DNA from: Chlamydiales bacterium
Lineage (GTDB): Bacteria > Chlamydiota > Chlamydiia > Chlamydiales > JAJFMA01
Assembly (NCBI GenBank): GCA_030679955.1
Contig: JAUXSF010000041.1
Coordinates: 97,497-161,496, forward strand
Direction of reading: 5' to 3'
DNA length: 64,000 nucleotides
Part shown: positions 54,058 through 62,181 of the stretch, piece after piece
How positions within the stretch are numbered: position 1 is the stretch's first letter
How the letters are laid out: every line of letters begins with the position of its first letter
Program-made: the position numbers and the translations under genes
Notes under the pieces: model-generated
Told to the model about the DNA's origin: nothing
Databases searched by the model: none
What the model saw: the letters and a program-made list of their open reading frames with translations, nothing else

Positions 54058-54517
54058 GGTTCTGTTCTCAGCGCGGAAGCGCTGAGTCTCATAATAGCCC
54101 CGTGTAAGGCCATACTTGTACCCACATCTTTTTGCATTTTTCTGTTCTCAGCGCGGGAGCGCTGAAACTCTTAATAGCCCAGGGTAAGAAGCCCGTAGGG
54201 CGACGCAACCCTGGGAAACTGCGCATTAATGAGTCCGCTCTGCGGAAGCAGAGCGCCAGATATATCCAGAAGCGCATATTAGTTTCGACACTTGTATTGA
54301 ACCAGGCAGACGCTCTGACTACCGCAGAGCGATCTTTTTTCTTACTCTGTCCCAGGGTTGCGTCGCCCTACGGGCTTCTTACCCTGGGCTATTAAGAGTT
54401 TCAGCGCTCCCGCGCTGAGAAGAAAGCCGCAAGCTGAAAAGATGTGGGTACAAGTATGGTGTAAGGCATCCTGACCCTGGGCTATTATGAGGCTCAGCGC
54501 TCCCGCGCTGAGAATAA
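54058..54517. repeat. 450-bp inverted repeat with REP-like palindromes
   Basis: Two arms of about 190 bases (54060-54250 and 54330-54515) are inverted copies. Each holds two TCAGCGCGGGAGCGCTGA palindromes (left arm 54068 and 54142 regions), GGTACAAGTATGG / CCATACTTGTACC, and CTTACCCTGGGCTATTA beside GCCCGTAGGGCGACGCAACC. The centre carries GCTCTGCGGAAGCAGAGC and a related stem. No transposase is present. The AAGATGTGGGTACAAGTATGG module is shared with the 17-kb element and in part with 60.86 kb. It takes up the gap 53987-54572, which ends with another TTGGCGTATTTGCGTTAAAT piece. Confidence 0.85.
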
Positions 54518-54572
54518 AAACAGGCGTTGGGATGTTTTTAGTTTAGCTCTTGGCGTATTTGCGTTAAATTTC

Positions 54573-55451
54573 TTATAACGCTTTTGTGGTGTCTTTATGG
54601 CGCAGCTTTACATGAATAGGCACTTCTTGCTTGCCATCTGACAAAGAACCTTCGTAGGTATAGTCTACGCGAGTTTTATAGATCAAAGCGTTCTTGCGGC
54701 TCCAAACAGCTTTGCCTTTGATATCGCCAGCCAATTTAAGTTTTTGCTCACCAGTTGCGCCTTGGTTTCCGATAGACACTTTGGCAATCTCAACTTCGTC
54801 AAAACCGCCTGTGATTGTAGCACGAACCTCAGTATCCGTAATGGCTGCGATCTTATAAGTTACCTCGACCGGAATGCTTTGATCTGCCCCAAGAGCCAAA
54901 TGATGCGTATATTCCTGGCCAACTTGTAGCTGCTCGCCCGCTAACGCAAAAAGATGCTGGAACATTTCAGAGACCAAATTGCCGGCGCGAAAGCCTCCTA
55001 AGCGCTCTAGACTCTGCAGTAACTTAACGAACTCTTTGGATTTAGCATTGACTCTAAGATCTTCGCCAACGGTCACCTGCATGGGCTTACCGACAATCTT
55101 TGAAATCTCTGTCATAAAGGGAGACGTGCCAGGATTTCTAGAGTCAAAAGAGACTGATTTTCCTTTAGCTTCCGTGCCAACCTTGAGTGATTCCAGATCA
55201 AAAGTAACCTCGACAGGTGGCTTTACAATTGCTCTTTGCTGCCCACCATTGTCAATCACCAATCTTGCTTGCATTTCCTGCTCAGCAACATCATGGGTTG
55301 AGTGGCCGTCATCGTGCTTGACCCGTATATGAACACTGCTAGTTTGCAGGACCGGTTGCTCTGTGAGGTATTGGAGCTGTACTGGCCCTTGAGCGGCACA
55401 TAGGACTACAGGAAACAACAGGGCAGATAAGAGAGTCGACGCTTTGATCAT
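54573..55451 (-). CDS. Exported protein of unknown function (DUF6263-like)
   Basis: The 292-aa protein has a signal peptide (MIKASTLLSALLFPVVLCAAQ). A beta-rich body follows, with repeated FDL-ES-KVG, GKPMQVTVGEDLRV and GKAVWSRKNALIYKTRVDYTYEG segments. This pattern, and the QVGQEYTH type of phrase, resemble DUF6263 proteins of unknown role. It probably lies in the periplasm or outer membrane face. No partner is evident. Its stop is just past the end of the 54-kb inverted repeat. Confidence 0.7.
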   Translation of the reverse strand: MIKASTLLSALLFPVVLCAAQGPVQLQYLTEQPVLQTSSVHIRVKHDDGHSTHDVAEQEMQARLVIDNGGQQRAIVKPPVEVTFDLESLKVGTEAKGKSVSFDSRNPGTSPFMTEISKIVGKPMQVTVGEDLRVNAKSKEFVKLLQSLERLGGFRAGNLVSEMFQHLFALAGEQLQVGQEYTHHLALGADQSIPVEVTYKIAAITDTEVRATITGGFDEVEIAKVSIGNQGATGEQKLKLAGDIKGKAVWSRKNALIYKTRVDYTYEGSLSDGKQEVPIHVKLRHKDTTKAL

Positions 55452-55534
55452 GTTGTCATTCCAGGTTAGCTTTCTTTACTCAGGGAGTCATCTTCAAAAT
55501 ATTCCCTATGAAAGAATCACTAAACTAAAACTTT

Positions 55535-55549
55535 GCTTGGTATGCAAGC
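55535..55549 (-). terminator. Hairpin downstream of the dioxygenase-like gene
   Basis: GCTTG and CAAGC pair around GTATG. On the minus strand it follows the stop codon at once and leads into AAAGTTTTAG. On the plus strand it is followed by seven T, but no plus-strand gene precedes it. Confidence 0.45.
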
Positions 55550-55554
55550 TTTTT

Positions 55555-56250
55555 TTAGCGGAAAAGCACGGGATGGTGCTGATCGACTAATTTATCGCCG
55601 TAACTATAGCCCAATTTTTTCAATAGATGTGTGTTGGGATCAGCTTCAGTATGCACATAGCGCGATATCACCCTGCTGTACACAATAAGAAGGTAGCTCT
55701 CACCTACTCGCTCAAATAAAGCTGGGAATTCGATAGGAGCCTTCGGTGCAATAAAGAGCCCATAGCCTTCTGAACTTGGCAATGGCATCAGCTTGGAAAT
55801 CGGCTGCGTTTCGTCCGACTGTTCACCTGCTGGTCGCTGTAGCGCTATCAAAAGGCCACAAACTAAGCCTTGCATGGAAGAAATTTCCTCTAAAGTCGCT
55901 ACCTTATTAAAGGATTTAGGTGCTCCTTGTCCACACATCAAAACCTGATCATATGCAAGGCGCAATGGCTTAACTTCGGCTAGTTCCGAGGCTATCTCAG
56001 CAAATGTTCGATGGCAGACAATATTCTTCGCCGTTGTACTATCACGCCAAACGTCGTGGCCTTTTAGCAGCAGCTCTTCGGTAGGTAACTTTTCTAAACG
56101 CGCTTGATCAATACCAGTACGCGACGAAATAGCTATTCGTATTGCTCGCTGCATTTCATCGACTTTGTCCTGAGGCAACAACTCCTCGAACTCAATCCAG
56201 CCGTTAGTAGCGAAAAACTCTCTATGTTTGTTATCTACGATATATTTCAT
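55555..56250 (-). CDS. Phytanoyl-CoA dioxygenase-like protein (tentative)
   Basis: The 231-aa protein opens HREFFATNGWIEFEELLPQDKVDEMQRAI, like the start of phytanoyl-CoA dioxygenases. The rest shows no clear HxD...H iron motif, so catalytic function is doubtful. It carries a possible cupin-like C-terminal half (SSEGYGLFIAPKAP, HTEADPN). It is divergent from hemH, a position also occupied by a conserved chlamydial protein next to hemH, as I recall. No membrane segment or signal is present. Confidence 0.6.
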   Translation of the reverse strand: MKYIVDNKHREFFATNGWIEFEELLPQDKVDEMQRAIRIAISSRTGIDQARLEKLPTEELLLKGHDVWRDSTTAKNIVCHRTFAEIASELAEVKPLRLAYDQVLMCGQGAPKSFNKVATLEEISSMQGLVCGLLIALQRPAGEQSDETQPISKLMPLPSSEGYGLFIAPKAPIEFPALFERVGESYLLIVYSRVISRYVHTEADPNTHLLKKLGYSYGDKLVDQHHPVLFR

Positions 56251-56397
56251 TCACCGCCCACAATAAATGCTTGTACTATAACGCCTTGGGTGAAAGAGTG
56301 CCACAAAAAACCACGAATCTCCATCTCTAGCCTGAATTTTTTTGCCGAAAAACCCTCAGATAGCCACAATGCCAACCTTGGAAAACCAGGAATGATA

Positions 56398-57435
56398 ATG
56401 AAAAATAAAATTGGCGTTTTGTTGGTAAACTTGGGTACTCCCCAATCTGCCGCCCCAAAACATGTGTTCAGATATCTCAACGAATTCCTTACAGACGGAC
56501 GAGTCATTGATGTGCCTTGGCTGTGGCGTCAGATTCTTGTACGCGGGCTGATCGTTCCCAAACGCTACAAAAATTCTGCAGCAACTTACTCGCAAGTTTG
56601 GACCGAAGAAGGCTCGCCATTACTCATCCATGGCAGATCCGTATGCACAAAACTGCAGGAAGAGCTCGGCGACGAATTCTTCGTAAAGCTAGCCATGCGT
56701 TACCAAAAACCCTCGATTCCCGACGCCTTAGCTGAATTTGAAGAACTACGCCTTACACACCTAGTCATCTTACCACTCTTTCCGCAATACGCCTCCGCCA
56801 CTACAGGTTCTGTGCACCAAAAAGTGATGGAAGTCGTGCAAAAATGGCACATAATCCCCTCCATCTCCTTCATCAATAACTACGCTAAGGACAACGGCTT
56901 CCTCGATGCATTTGCTGCGATTGGATCTACACACAATCCCAACGACTATGACCGCGTTCTCTTCAGCTTCCATGGCTTGCCTCGCAAGCATCTTATTAAG
57001 GCCGATAAATCCAGCAATTGCTTAACCAGGACAGAATGCTGCGAAAAACCCTGTGGCAAAAATGCCGACTGCTATCGCGCACAGTGCTATGGCACTGCTC
57101 AAGGTATCGCTAGTCGCCTCAATCTATCGGCAGAAAAATACGGTATTACCTTTCAGTCACGTCTCGGGAAAGAGCCATGGACCGAACCCTATACCGATGA
57201 GACCATTGTCAAATTGGCCAAAGCTGGCACCAAAAAACTTCTCGTGTTTGCCCCAGCCTTTACAGCCGACTGCCTCGAAACAACCTACGAAATCGCCGAT
57301 GAGTACGCTCACTTATTTAAAAGCCACGGTGGCGAGCGACTTCAGCTTGTCGAGAGCCTTAATGATCACCCCATGTGGATTCAAGCTTTGGCCAACCTCA
57401 CGCAGCAATACTGTCCTAAACAAGTGAAGGCATAA
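56398..57435 (+). CDS. hemH: Ferrochelatase
   Basis: The 345-aa enzyme inserts iron into protoporphyrin IX in the last step of haem synthesis. Start at MKNKIGVLLVNLGTP (56398) with AGGA upstream. In-frame codons back to 56104 have no family similarity. LPLFPQYASATTGSVHQKV and the active-site His in LFSFHGLPRKHL are seen. CLTRTECCEKPC and CLETTYEIADEY follow, as in other ferrochelatases. Its stop overlaps the start of rnc by one base (TAATG). Confidence 0.93.
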   Translation: MKNKIGVLLVNLGTPQSAAPKHVFRYLNEFLTDGRVIDVPWLWRQILVRGLIVPKRYKNSAATYSQVWTEEGSPLLIHGRSVCTKLQEELGDEFFVKLAMRYQKPSIPDALAEFEELRLTHLVILPLFPQYASATTGSVHQKVMEVVQKWHIIPSISFINNYAKDNGFLDAFAAIGSTHNPNDYDRVLFSFHGLPRKHLIKADKSSNCLTRTECCEKPCGKNADCYRAQCYGTAQGIASRLNLSAEKYGITFQSRLGKEPWTEPYTDETIVKLAKAGTKKLLVFAPAFTADCLETTYEIADEYAHLFKSHGGERLQLVESLNDHPMWIQALANLTQQYCPKQVKA

Positions 57436-58235
57436 TGCAGCCCAATGAACCTCCCTTAGAAAAAAAGCGCTGTTCAAGTATGCTAACCGGTATGAACTTA
57501 CACGATGAGCTCGCCAAAGAAGTCCCCGCCATCGAAACCAAGATCGGCTATGTGTTCCAAGACAAGTCGTTACTCACACTTGCCTTTATTCACCGTTCGT
57601 TCATTAACGAAAGCCGTGAATTTGTTCAGGAACATAATGAACGCCTGGAGTTTTTGGGCGATTCCGTTCTCGGCCTACTAGTCGCAGAATATTTGTACCG
57701 ATACCTTCCAGAGACACCCGAAGGCGAACTTTCTTATCTGCGCTCTCGTCTAGTCGAAGCAAGCTCTTGCGTCCTGTACGTCCAAAAGCTCGACCTTGGA
57801 AGTTACCTGCTACTCGGCAAAGGCGAGCGCATGAACGACGGTCGCGGCAGAGAATCTATCCTAGCTGATTTGTTTGAAGCTGTGATTGGCGCCGTATACA
57901 TCGACGGTGGAATAGAAGCCGCACGCCGGTTCCTCTTCAAAAACTATTCCACAGAAATGCAACAGATTCTCAGCCGCCCTGTGCGTAACTGGAAGGCTCT
58001 TTTGCAAGATCATACGCAAAAGAAATACCAACAAACGCCCTACTACCTCGTCATACACGAATCCGGCCCCGACCATAGCAAAATTTTTGAGATTGCCGTT
58101 CTTGTTAACGAAAAGGAATGGGGTCGTGGCGTCGGTCCAAGCAAGAAAGAAGCCCAACAAGCCGCTGCAGAAGATGCGATCGGAAGATTGAAGTTAGACG
58201 AGATAAAAGAGCAAAGCCATGGCAACGAAACTTAA
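57435..58235 (+). CDS. rnc: Ribonuclease III
   Basis: The 266-aa enzyme cuts double-stranded RNA for rRNA and mRNA processing. The signature HNERLEFLGDSVLG is at 67-80 and the second acidic site is in DLFEAVIGAVYIDGG. A double-stranded RNA binding domain follows from about 180 (WKALLQDHTQKKYQQTPYY, and GPSKKEAQQAAAEDAI). The extra 20 residues at the start could be dropped for ATG 57492. It is coupled to hemH by TAATG and overlaps radA by 17 bases. rnc-radA-hemC is also the order in C. trachomatis (CT297-CT299, as I recall). Confidence 0.95.
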   Translation: MQPNEPPLEKKRCSSMLTGMNLHDELAKEVPAIETKIGYVFQDKSLLTLAFIHRSFINESREFVQEHNERLEFLGDSVLGLLVAEYLYRYLPETPEGELSYLRSRLVEASSCVLYVQKLDLGSYLLLGKGERMNDGRGRESILADLFEAVIGAVYIDGGIEAARRFLFKNYSTEMQQILSRPVRNWKALLQDHTQKKYQQTPYYLVIHESGPDHSKIFEIAVLVNEKEWGRGVGPSKKEAQQAAAEDAIGRLKLDEIKEQSHGNET

Positions 58236-59592
58236 ATGCGTCTGGTGTTGCTCGAGCTGCGGACATAGCCAAACCAAATGGGCTGGACAATGTCCCACCT
58301 GCAATCAATGGAACACCTTTAACGAAGAGATGGAAGAACGCGCAGGAACCGAGCGCTTTGAAGGACGTAAGACCGAATCCAGCCGTCCTATGCGCCTGAA
58401 AGAAGTTTCAGTGCAGAATACCCCTCGAATCAAAACACAGATATACGAATTTGATCGACTCATCGGCGGCGGCATTGTCCCTGGGGGCTTTAGCCTTATT
58501 GGCGGCGACCCAGGTGTCGGTAAATCCACACTGATGCTTCAACTGTCTAACGCATTGGCCAAACAGGGCCTAATCGTCTTGTACATATGCGGTGAGGAAT
58601 CGGTCGAACAAACCTCACTACGCGCGCAACGCCTAGGCGTCGATTCGGATAACCTACTGCTTCTCTCTGAAACCAACTTTGGCATCATCGCAAAGTACAT
58701 CGAAGAAGTGCGACCAGATGTCTTGGTAGTAGATAGCATCCAGATCGTCTACAAAAGTGAGCTCCCTTCTGGCCCAGGATCCGTTACACAGGTACGCGAA
58801 GTGGCCACAGAGTTCATGCATATCGCCAAAGGACGCCGTATCGCCACCTTCCTAATTGGCCATGTGACAAAATCCGGCGAAATAGCCGGACCACGAGTCC
58901 TAGAACACTTAGTTGACACCGTCTTATACTTCGAAGGCGATCGACAACACAACTACCGCATGATTCGAGTCGTTAAAAATCGCTTCGGACCAACAGATGA
59001 AGTCGGCGTCTTCCAAATGGCCTCTTGCGGTCTCGTAGAAGTACCGAATCCATCACAGATGTTCCTGCAGCAACGCATGAAGCAAGCCATTGGCTCTGTA
59101 GTCATCCCTACACTGGAAGGCTCCAGACCCATCTTAGTCGAAGCTCAAGCTCTCGTGACAGATACCAAATCTGAAAATCCCTCTCGTCGGTGCACAGGCC
59201 TGGACCAAAACAGAGTAGCACTCCTCCTCGCCGTCATCGAAAAACGCGTAGGCTTCCACATGTACGGATGCGATGTCTTTGTTGCAATAGCTGGAGGCAT
59301 GCGCGTCACAGAACCCGCCGGAGACCTAGGGGTCCTCTTAGCTATCGCTTCATCCTACAAAAATCGACTCTTTGACCCTGAAACAGCAGCCGTCGGCGAA
59401 GTAGGTTTGGGCGGAGAAATCCGCAGCGTTTCACGACTAGAAAGCCGACTTAAGGAAGCCATGATGATGGGTTTTAAACGCTGCTTAGTGCCAAAGAACA
59501 ATTTGAAAGGGCTCGTAGAGAAGTTTGACAACAAGATACAGTTGATCGGAGTAGACCTTGTTGAGGAGGCAATCGATGTCCTTCTCAATTAA
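58219..59592 (+). CDS. radA: DNA repair protein RadA/Sms
   Basis: The 457-aa branch-migration ATPase has a zinc finger (C11-x2-C14 and C25-x2-C28), a RecA-like core with Walker A GGDPGVGKSTL, the RadA-specific VKNRFGPTDEVGVF, and a Lon-like C-terminal domain (VAIAGGMRVTEPAGDLGVLLAIASS). It processes recombination intermediates. It starts 17 bases inside rnc and ends 17 bases inside hemC. Confidence 0.96.
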   Translation: MATKLKCVWCCSSCGHSQTKWAGQCPTCNQWNTFNEEMEERAGTERFEGRKTESSRPMRLKEVSVQNTPRIKTQIYEFDRLIGGGIVPGGFSLIGGDPGVGKSTLMLQLSNALAKQGLIVLYICGEESVEQTSLRAQRLGVDSDNLLLLSETNFGIIAKYIEEVRPDVLVVDSIQIVYKSELPSGPGSVTQVREVATEFMHIAKGRRIATFLIGHVTKSGEIAGPRVLEHLVDTVLYFEGDRQHNYRMIRVVKNRFGPTDEVGVFQMASCGLVEVPNPSQMFLQQRMKQAIGSVVIPTLEGSRPILVEAQALVTDTKSENPSRRCTGLDQNRVALLLAVIEKRVGFHMYGCDVFVAIAGGMRVTEPAGDLGVLLAIASSYKNRLFDPETAAVGEVGLGGEIRSVSRLESRLKEAMMMGFKRCLVPKNNLKGLVEKFDNKIQLIGVDLVEEAIDVLLN

Positions 59593-60232
59593 AATTGGTG
59601 CGCGTTCATCTCCCCTTTCTAAAGCACAAATTGAAGAAGTTCGCGCCGACCTTCTTTCTTTTCATTCCCACATCGTTCTCGACAGTATTCTTGTGGAAAC
59701 TACCGGAGACTTAGACCAAAAGACCTCACTTCGAAATCTGGGAAAAACCGACTTCTTTACCAAACAAGTCGATGAGCTACTATTGACAGGCCAATGTCGC
59801 ATTGCCGTGCATTCTGCCAAAGACTTACCGGAAACTCTTACCCCTGGCCTAGAGTTAATTTGCCTGACAAAAGGCCAAGATCCTTCAGATTCATTGGTGT
59901 TGCGTGAAGGCCAAACAATGGACTCGCTGCCTTCTGGAGCCATTATAGCAACCTCTTCCGAGCGTCGTGAGCTTGCTGTAAAGCAGCTCCGTTCTGACCT
60001 CTGTTTTCGCGATATTCGCGGCACGATTGGACAACGTTTGGCAGTGCTAGAACGTGGTGAAGCAGATGGTGTTGTCATTGCCGAAGCGGCCCTGATACGT
60101 CTTGGACTAACCCACTTGAATCGCATCAAACTTCCCGGCCCTACTGTCCCTTTTCAAGGGCAATTAGCCATAACGGCACGTCATGGCGATAGTGAGATGC
60201 GAGACCTTTTTGCATGCCTTAACATCTCATGA
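59576..60232 (+). CDS. hemC: Hydroxymethylbilane synthase, short form
   Basis: HemC polymerises porphobilinogen. The start at MSFSIKIGARSSPLSKAQ (59576) has GAGGAGG upstream. Domains 1 and 2 are intact: KTDFFTKQVDELLLTGQCRIAVHSAKDLPE, ATSSERRELAVKQLR, and FRDIRGTIGQRLAVLERGEADGVVIAEAALIRLG. At 218 aa it lacks the third domain, with the GGC-type motif that carries the dipyrromethane cofactor. As I recall, chlamydial HemC is short in general (241 aa in C. trachomatis), so this is likely a lineage form and not decay. It overlaps radA by 17 bases and hemD by 4. Confidence 0.9.
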   Translation: MSFSIKIGARSSPLSKAQIEEVRADLLSFHSHIVLDSILVETTGDLDQKTSLRNLGKTDFFTKQVDELLLTGQCRIAVHSAKDLPETLTPGLELICLTKGQDPSDSLVLREGQTMDSLPSGAIIATSSERRELAVKQLRSDLCFRDIRGTIGQRLAVLERGEADGVVIAEAALIRLGLTHLNRIKLPGPTVPFQGQLAITARHGDSEMRDLFACLNIS

Positions 60233-60855
60233 AAACCTTATATCTCGGCTTAACCCCTCCTCTTGCTCTTCCAGGCCAAACCCTTGTTCATTATCCGGTA
60301 ATCTCTATCCAACCCATTCACAGCCCTGAAATAGACAATGCCCTGGCGCAAACCTATACCCATGTGCTGTTTACCAGCAAAACAGCCGTGCGCCTTGTTA
60401 CCAACAAGCTAAAAGACTCCGCGGCCAAAATATACACTGTAGGCACAGCTACCGCGCAGGTCGCAGAACAAGCAGGTTTTACAGTAACCCAAATAGCCAT
60501 TCCAGAAACAGCAGAGGGCATGGTAGAGTTACTCAAACAGGAAGATTTGTCTGACGCTCATCTGTTGTGGCCACGTTCAGCGCAAGCACGAGCGGTCATA
60601 GGTGACTATTGTAAAATTAACAACATCCGTTTGACCGACATCTCGATATACTCCACACAACTGGAGCGACCCACACCCGTCCCTAGCTTGCTTGAAATGG
60701 ATCAGATCGTCTTCACAAGCCCTTCTACGATCGATGGCTTTTTCGCCATCTTTGACAGCATACCTCCGCACATATCTGTGCAATGCATCGGCCCCATCAC
60801 CAGGCAGCATCTTAGTTCTCGCCGCGACGCGTCGACCGTACTTAGCCCCGCGTGA
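60229..60855 (+). CDS. hemD: Uroporphyrinogen-III synthase, C-terminus replaced by repeat
   Basis: The 208-aa protein has the HemD fold. It shows HVLFTSKTAVRLVTNKL, YTVGTATAQVAEQAGF, LLWPRSAQARAVIGDY and the C-terminal block DQIVFTSPSTIDGFF followed by CIGPITRQHL. Usual length is 240-260 aa; here the last 13 codons (60815-60855) lie inside a dispersed repeat that recurs inverted at 61081-61124. The end of the gene, about 20-30 residues after the GPIT block, was therefore overwritten. It may be partly active because the cleft lies between the two domains. It overlaps hemC by 4 bases. Confidence 0.8.
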   Translation: MKTLYLGLTPPLALPGQTLVHYPVISIQPIHSPEIDNALAQTYTHVLFTSKTAVRLVTNKLKDSAAKIYTVGTATAQVAEQAGFTVTQIAIPETAEGMVELLKQEDLSDAHLLWPRSAQARAVIGDYCKINNIRLTDISIYSTQLERPTPVPSLLEMDQIVFTSPSTIDGFFAIFDSIPPHISVQCIGPITRQHLSSRRDASTVLSPA

Positions 60856-61124
60856 CTGCATACCTGTACCCATATCTTTAGCCGCAAACGCGGCTTAAGC
60901 ATGTAGCCACAGGCATAAGCCTGTGGGTAAGATATAATAGAAAATAGAGCCGCAAACGCGGCGACAGCAATTCCACAAGATAAATGTACTTATCGTTTAC
61001 CTGAATTCTCAGTCGGCACCACTAACGTGGCTATTTATCTATTGCGTGCATACCCCACGTTCCCTCGTCGCTACACTCCTCAGTCACGCGGGGCTAAATA
61101 CGTTCGCCACGCTGTGGCGAGAAC
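60815..61124. repeat. Repeat cluster after hemD
   Basis: A 44-base arm at 60815-60858 is inverted at 61081-61124 with few differences (CAGTCACGCGGGGCTAA and GGCGAGAAC conserved). Between them lies a copy of the 3.5-kb family: TTTAGCCGCAAACGCGGCTTAAGCATGTAGCC from about 60877, a hairpin CACAGGC..GCCTGTG, and a second GCCGCAAACGCGGC near 60950. The 5' edge also carries a degenerate TGTACCCATATCTTT piece of the 17/54-kb family. No ORF here has a ribosome binding site. Confidence 0.75.
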
Positions 61125-61204
61125 AAGGCACGTGAAATTGCGTTACCTATGTCCTGATACATTACATCATGATGAATCTACTCTAGCCTGTATATACAGC
61201 TCCT

Positions 61205-61340
61205 TATCGCCTCTAAAACTGTGCTGAGGCCCGAAGGATCGCCATAATACAGCCCGGGCTGTAGGACGAGCGTAGCGAGGACGAGAGGCCTGGCTAAATG
61301 CAAATAAGCAGCTGAGTCCTGAAGGGACGGCATAAAAATA
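61205..61340. repeat. Single arm of the 13.7-kb element
   Basis: GAGGCCCGAAGGATCGCCATAATACAGCCCGGGCTGTAGGACGAGCG continuing to GAGGACGAGAGGCCTGGCTAAATG and CTGAAGGGACGGCATAAAA matches the right arm of the 13.7-kb inverted repeat with scattered changes. Only one arm is present. Confidence 0.7.
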
Positions 61341-61407
61341 GCCCTAAAATGGTTCATCGACAGGCAGACTGCTTGCCACATCTACCTTAACCACAAGCGT
61401 CACCATT

Positions 61408-61505
61408 CTAATGCTGCGAGAGCAGCAATTCTTAACTTAGCCCCTAGCCATGCCTACAAGGCTGGCTAGGGGTATTTGGTCAACATTTTCGCGTTGCGGA
61501 GCACC
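61408..61505. repeat. Copy of the 17-kb inner module
   Basis: TTCTAATGCTGCGAGAGCAGCAATTC, then TAGCCCCTAGCCATG...GGCTAGGGG and GCGTTGCGGAGCACCGC, matches 17041-17153. The module order is the same. Together with the two entries above, the 60856-61511 gap is filled with repeats and contains no clear gene. Confidence 0.75.
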
Positions 61506-61511
61506 GCGTCA

Positions 61512-61715
61512 TCAACGATCAATTAATCCGTCAGTTCCATCTTTTGAGGCATTTTCGACAGCTTGCAGCGATATAAGTTGATCTAATTTGCCTTCAATAC
61601 TTCTTAAGATATCTGAAGTAGATCGCTGGTCCGTTTGTTCTTCTAGTTCTGAACGTCTTATACGTATTATTACCCATAATGCCAAAAAGATTAGGCAAAG
61701 GAAACCAGGGTTCAT
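61512..61715 (-). CDS. Small membrane protein with coiled coil (B)
   Basis: The 67-aa protein starts at MNPGFLCLIFLALWVIIRIRR (61715) with AAAGGG eight bases upstream. A single N-terminal helix is followed by a charged helical tail (TSDILRSIEGKLDQLISLQ). The layout resembles PspB-type envelope-stress proteins, but identity is too weak to name it. It follows the similar 73-aa gene with a few bases of overlap, and the two are likely a pair. Confidence 0.65.
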   Translation of the reverse strand: MNPGFLCLIFLALWVIIRIRRSELEEQTDQRSTSDILRSIEGKLDQLISLQAVENASKDGTDGLIDR

Positions 61716-61717
61716 TC

Positions 61718-61939
61718 TCAACCCTTTCTTTCCAGCGAGCGCAGTTCACGTCTAAGCTCTATGTTTTCATCTTGCAAGCGCTGCAACCTCCATTCCAATC
61801 TATCCTCTAGATGTTTCAGAGAGTATTTTGTCTGTCTCTTGTTAGTAGAATTAAATAGGAAAGAAAAAAATATCGCATACCCCATGATAATTAAAATAGG
61901 GATAAGGACTCCGACTGGTACGTGTGTAATTGTTTCCAT
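61718..61939 (-). CDS. Small membrane protein with coiled coil (A)
   Basis: The 73-aa protein starts at METITHVPVGVLIPILIIMG (61939), with AAGGGAGC upstream; an in-frame ATG 23 codons earlier (62008) is less likely. One membrane helix is followed by a long charged helix, HLEDRLEWRLQRLQDENIELRRELRSLERKG, a good coiled coil. It resembles PspB-like proteins in size and layout. Both small genes lie between the repeat cluster and the CRISPR array. Confidence 0.7.
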   Translation of the reverse strand: METITHVPVGVLIPILIIMGYAIFFSFLFNSTNKRQTKYSLKHLEDRLEWRLQRLQDENIELRRELRSLERKG

Positions 61940-62157
61940 TTTTTGCTCCCTTTGTGTGGTTAATCTCACGTGTGCCCTTTCACCAATTTTTAGGTGATCG
62001 GCCATCAAAATCTCTGTCAGTGTTTAGGCCGAATGGATGGTAGCGTCCTGACTGCCACGCGAATGGTCAAGACAGATAGTTACTAGCATCACATTTTTTT
62101 ATATTTTAGCCCGACATCGTACACAAAATCCGCAGTCCTCTGCAAGCACATTTGTGC
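61940..62157. other. Region between the small membrane genes and the CRISPR array
   Basis: This stretch should hold the promoter of the minus-strand small genes. CTGACTGCCACGCGAATGGTC and an eight-base T run near 62093 are visible, but no typical promoter, no cas gene and no A/T-rich leader with conserved motifs. As the array is transcribed towards this side, it is the trailer flank. Confidence 0.4.
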
Positions 62158-62181
62158 TTTCTAACCTATGCGGCAGTGAAT
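62158..62181 (-). repeat. Degenerate terminal CRISPR repeat
   Basis: TTTCTAA-CCTATGCGGCAGTGAAT lacks the four bases GCTG of the left stem and has CCTATGCGG where the right-hand repeats have CCTGTGCGG. It marks the oldest end of the array. It is one substitution from the GTGC loop and further from the GCAC loop of its neighbours. Confidence 0.85.

Noticed and set aside
56104..56397. N-terminal extension of ferrochelatase by 98 codons
   Set aside because: It is antisense to the divergent gene, lacks similarity, and the start at 56398 has a ribosome binding site and the family N-terminus.
60702..61381. Several frames of 60-70 codons in the repeat cluster after hemD
   Set aside because: They are made of palindromic repeat sequence, in both strands, and have no ribosome binding sites.
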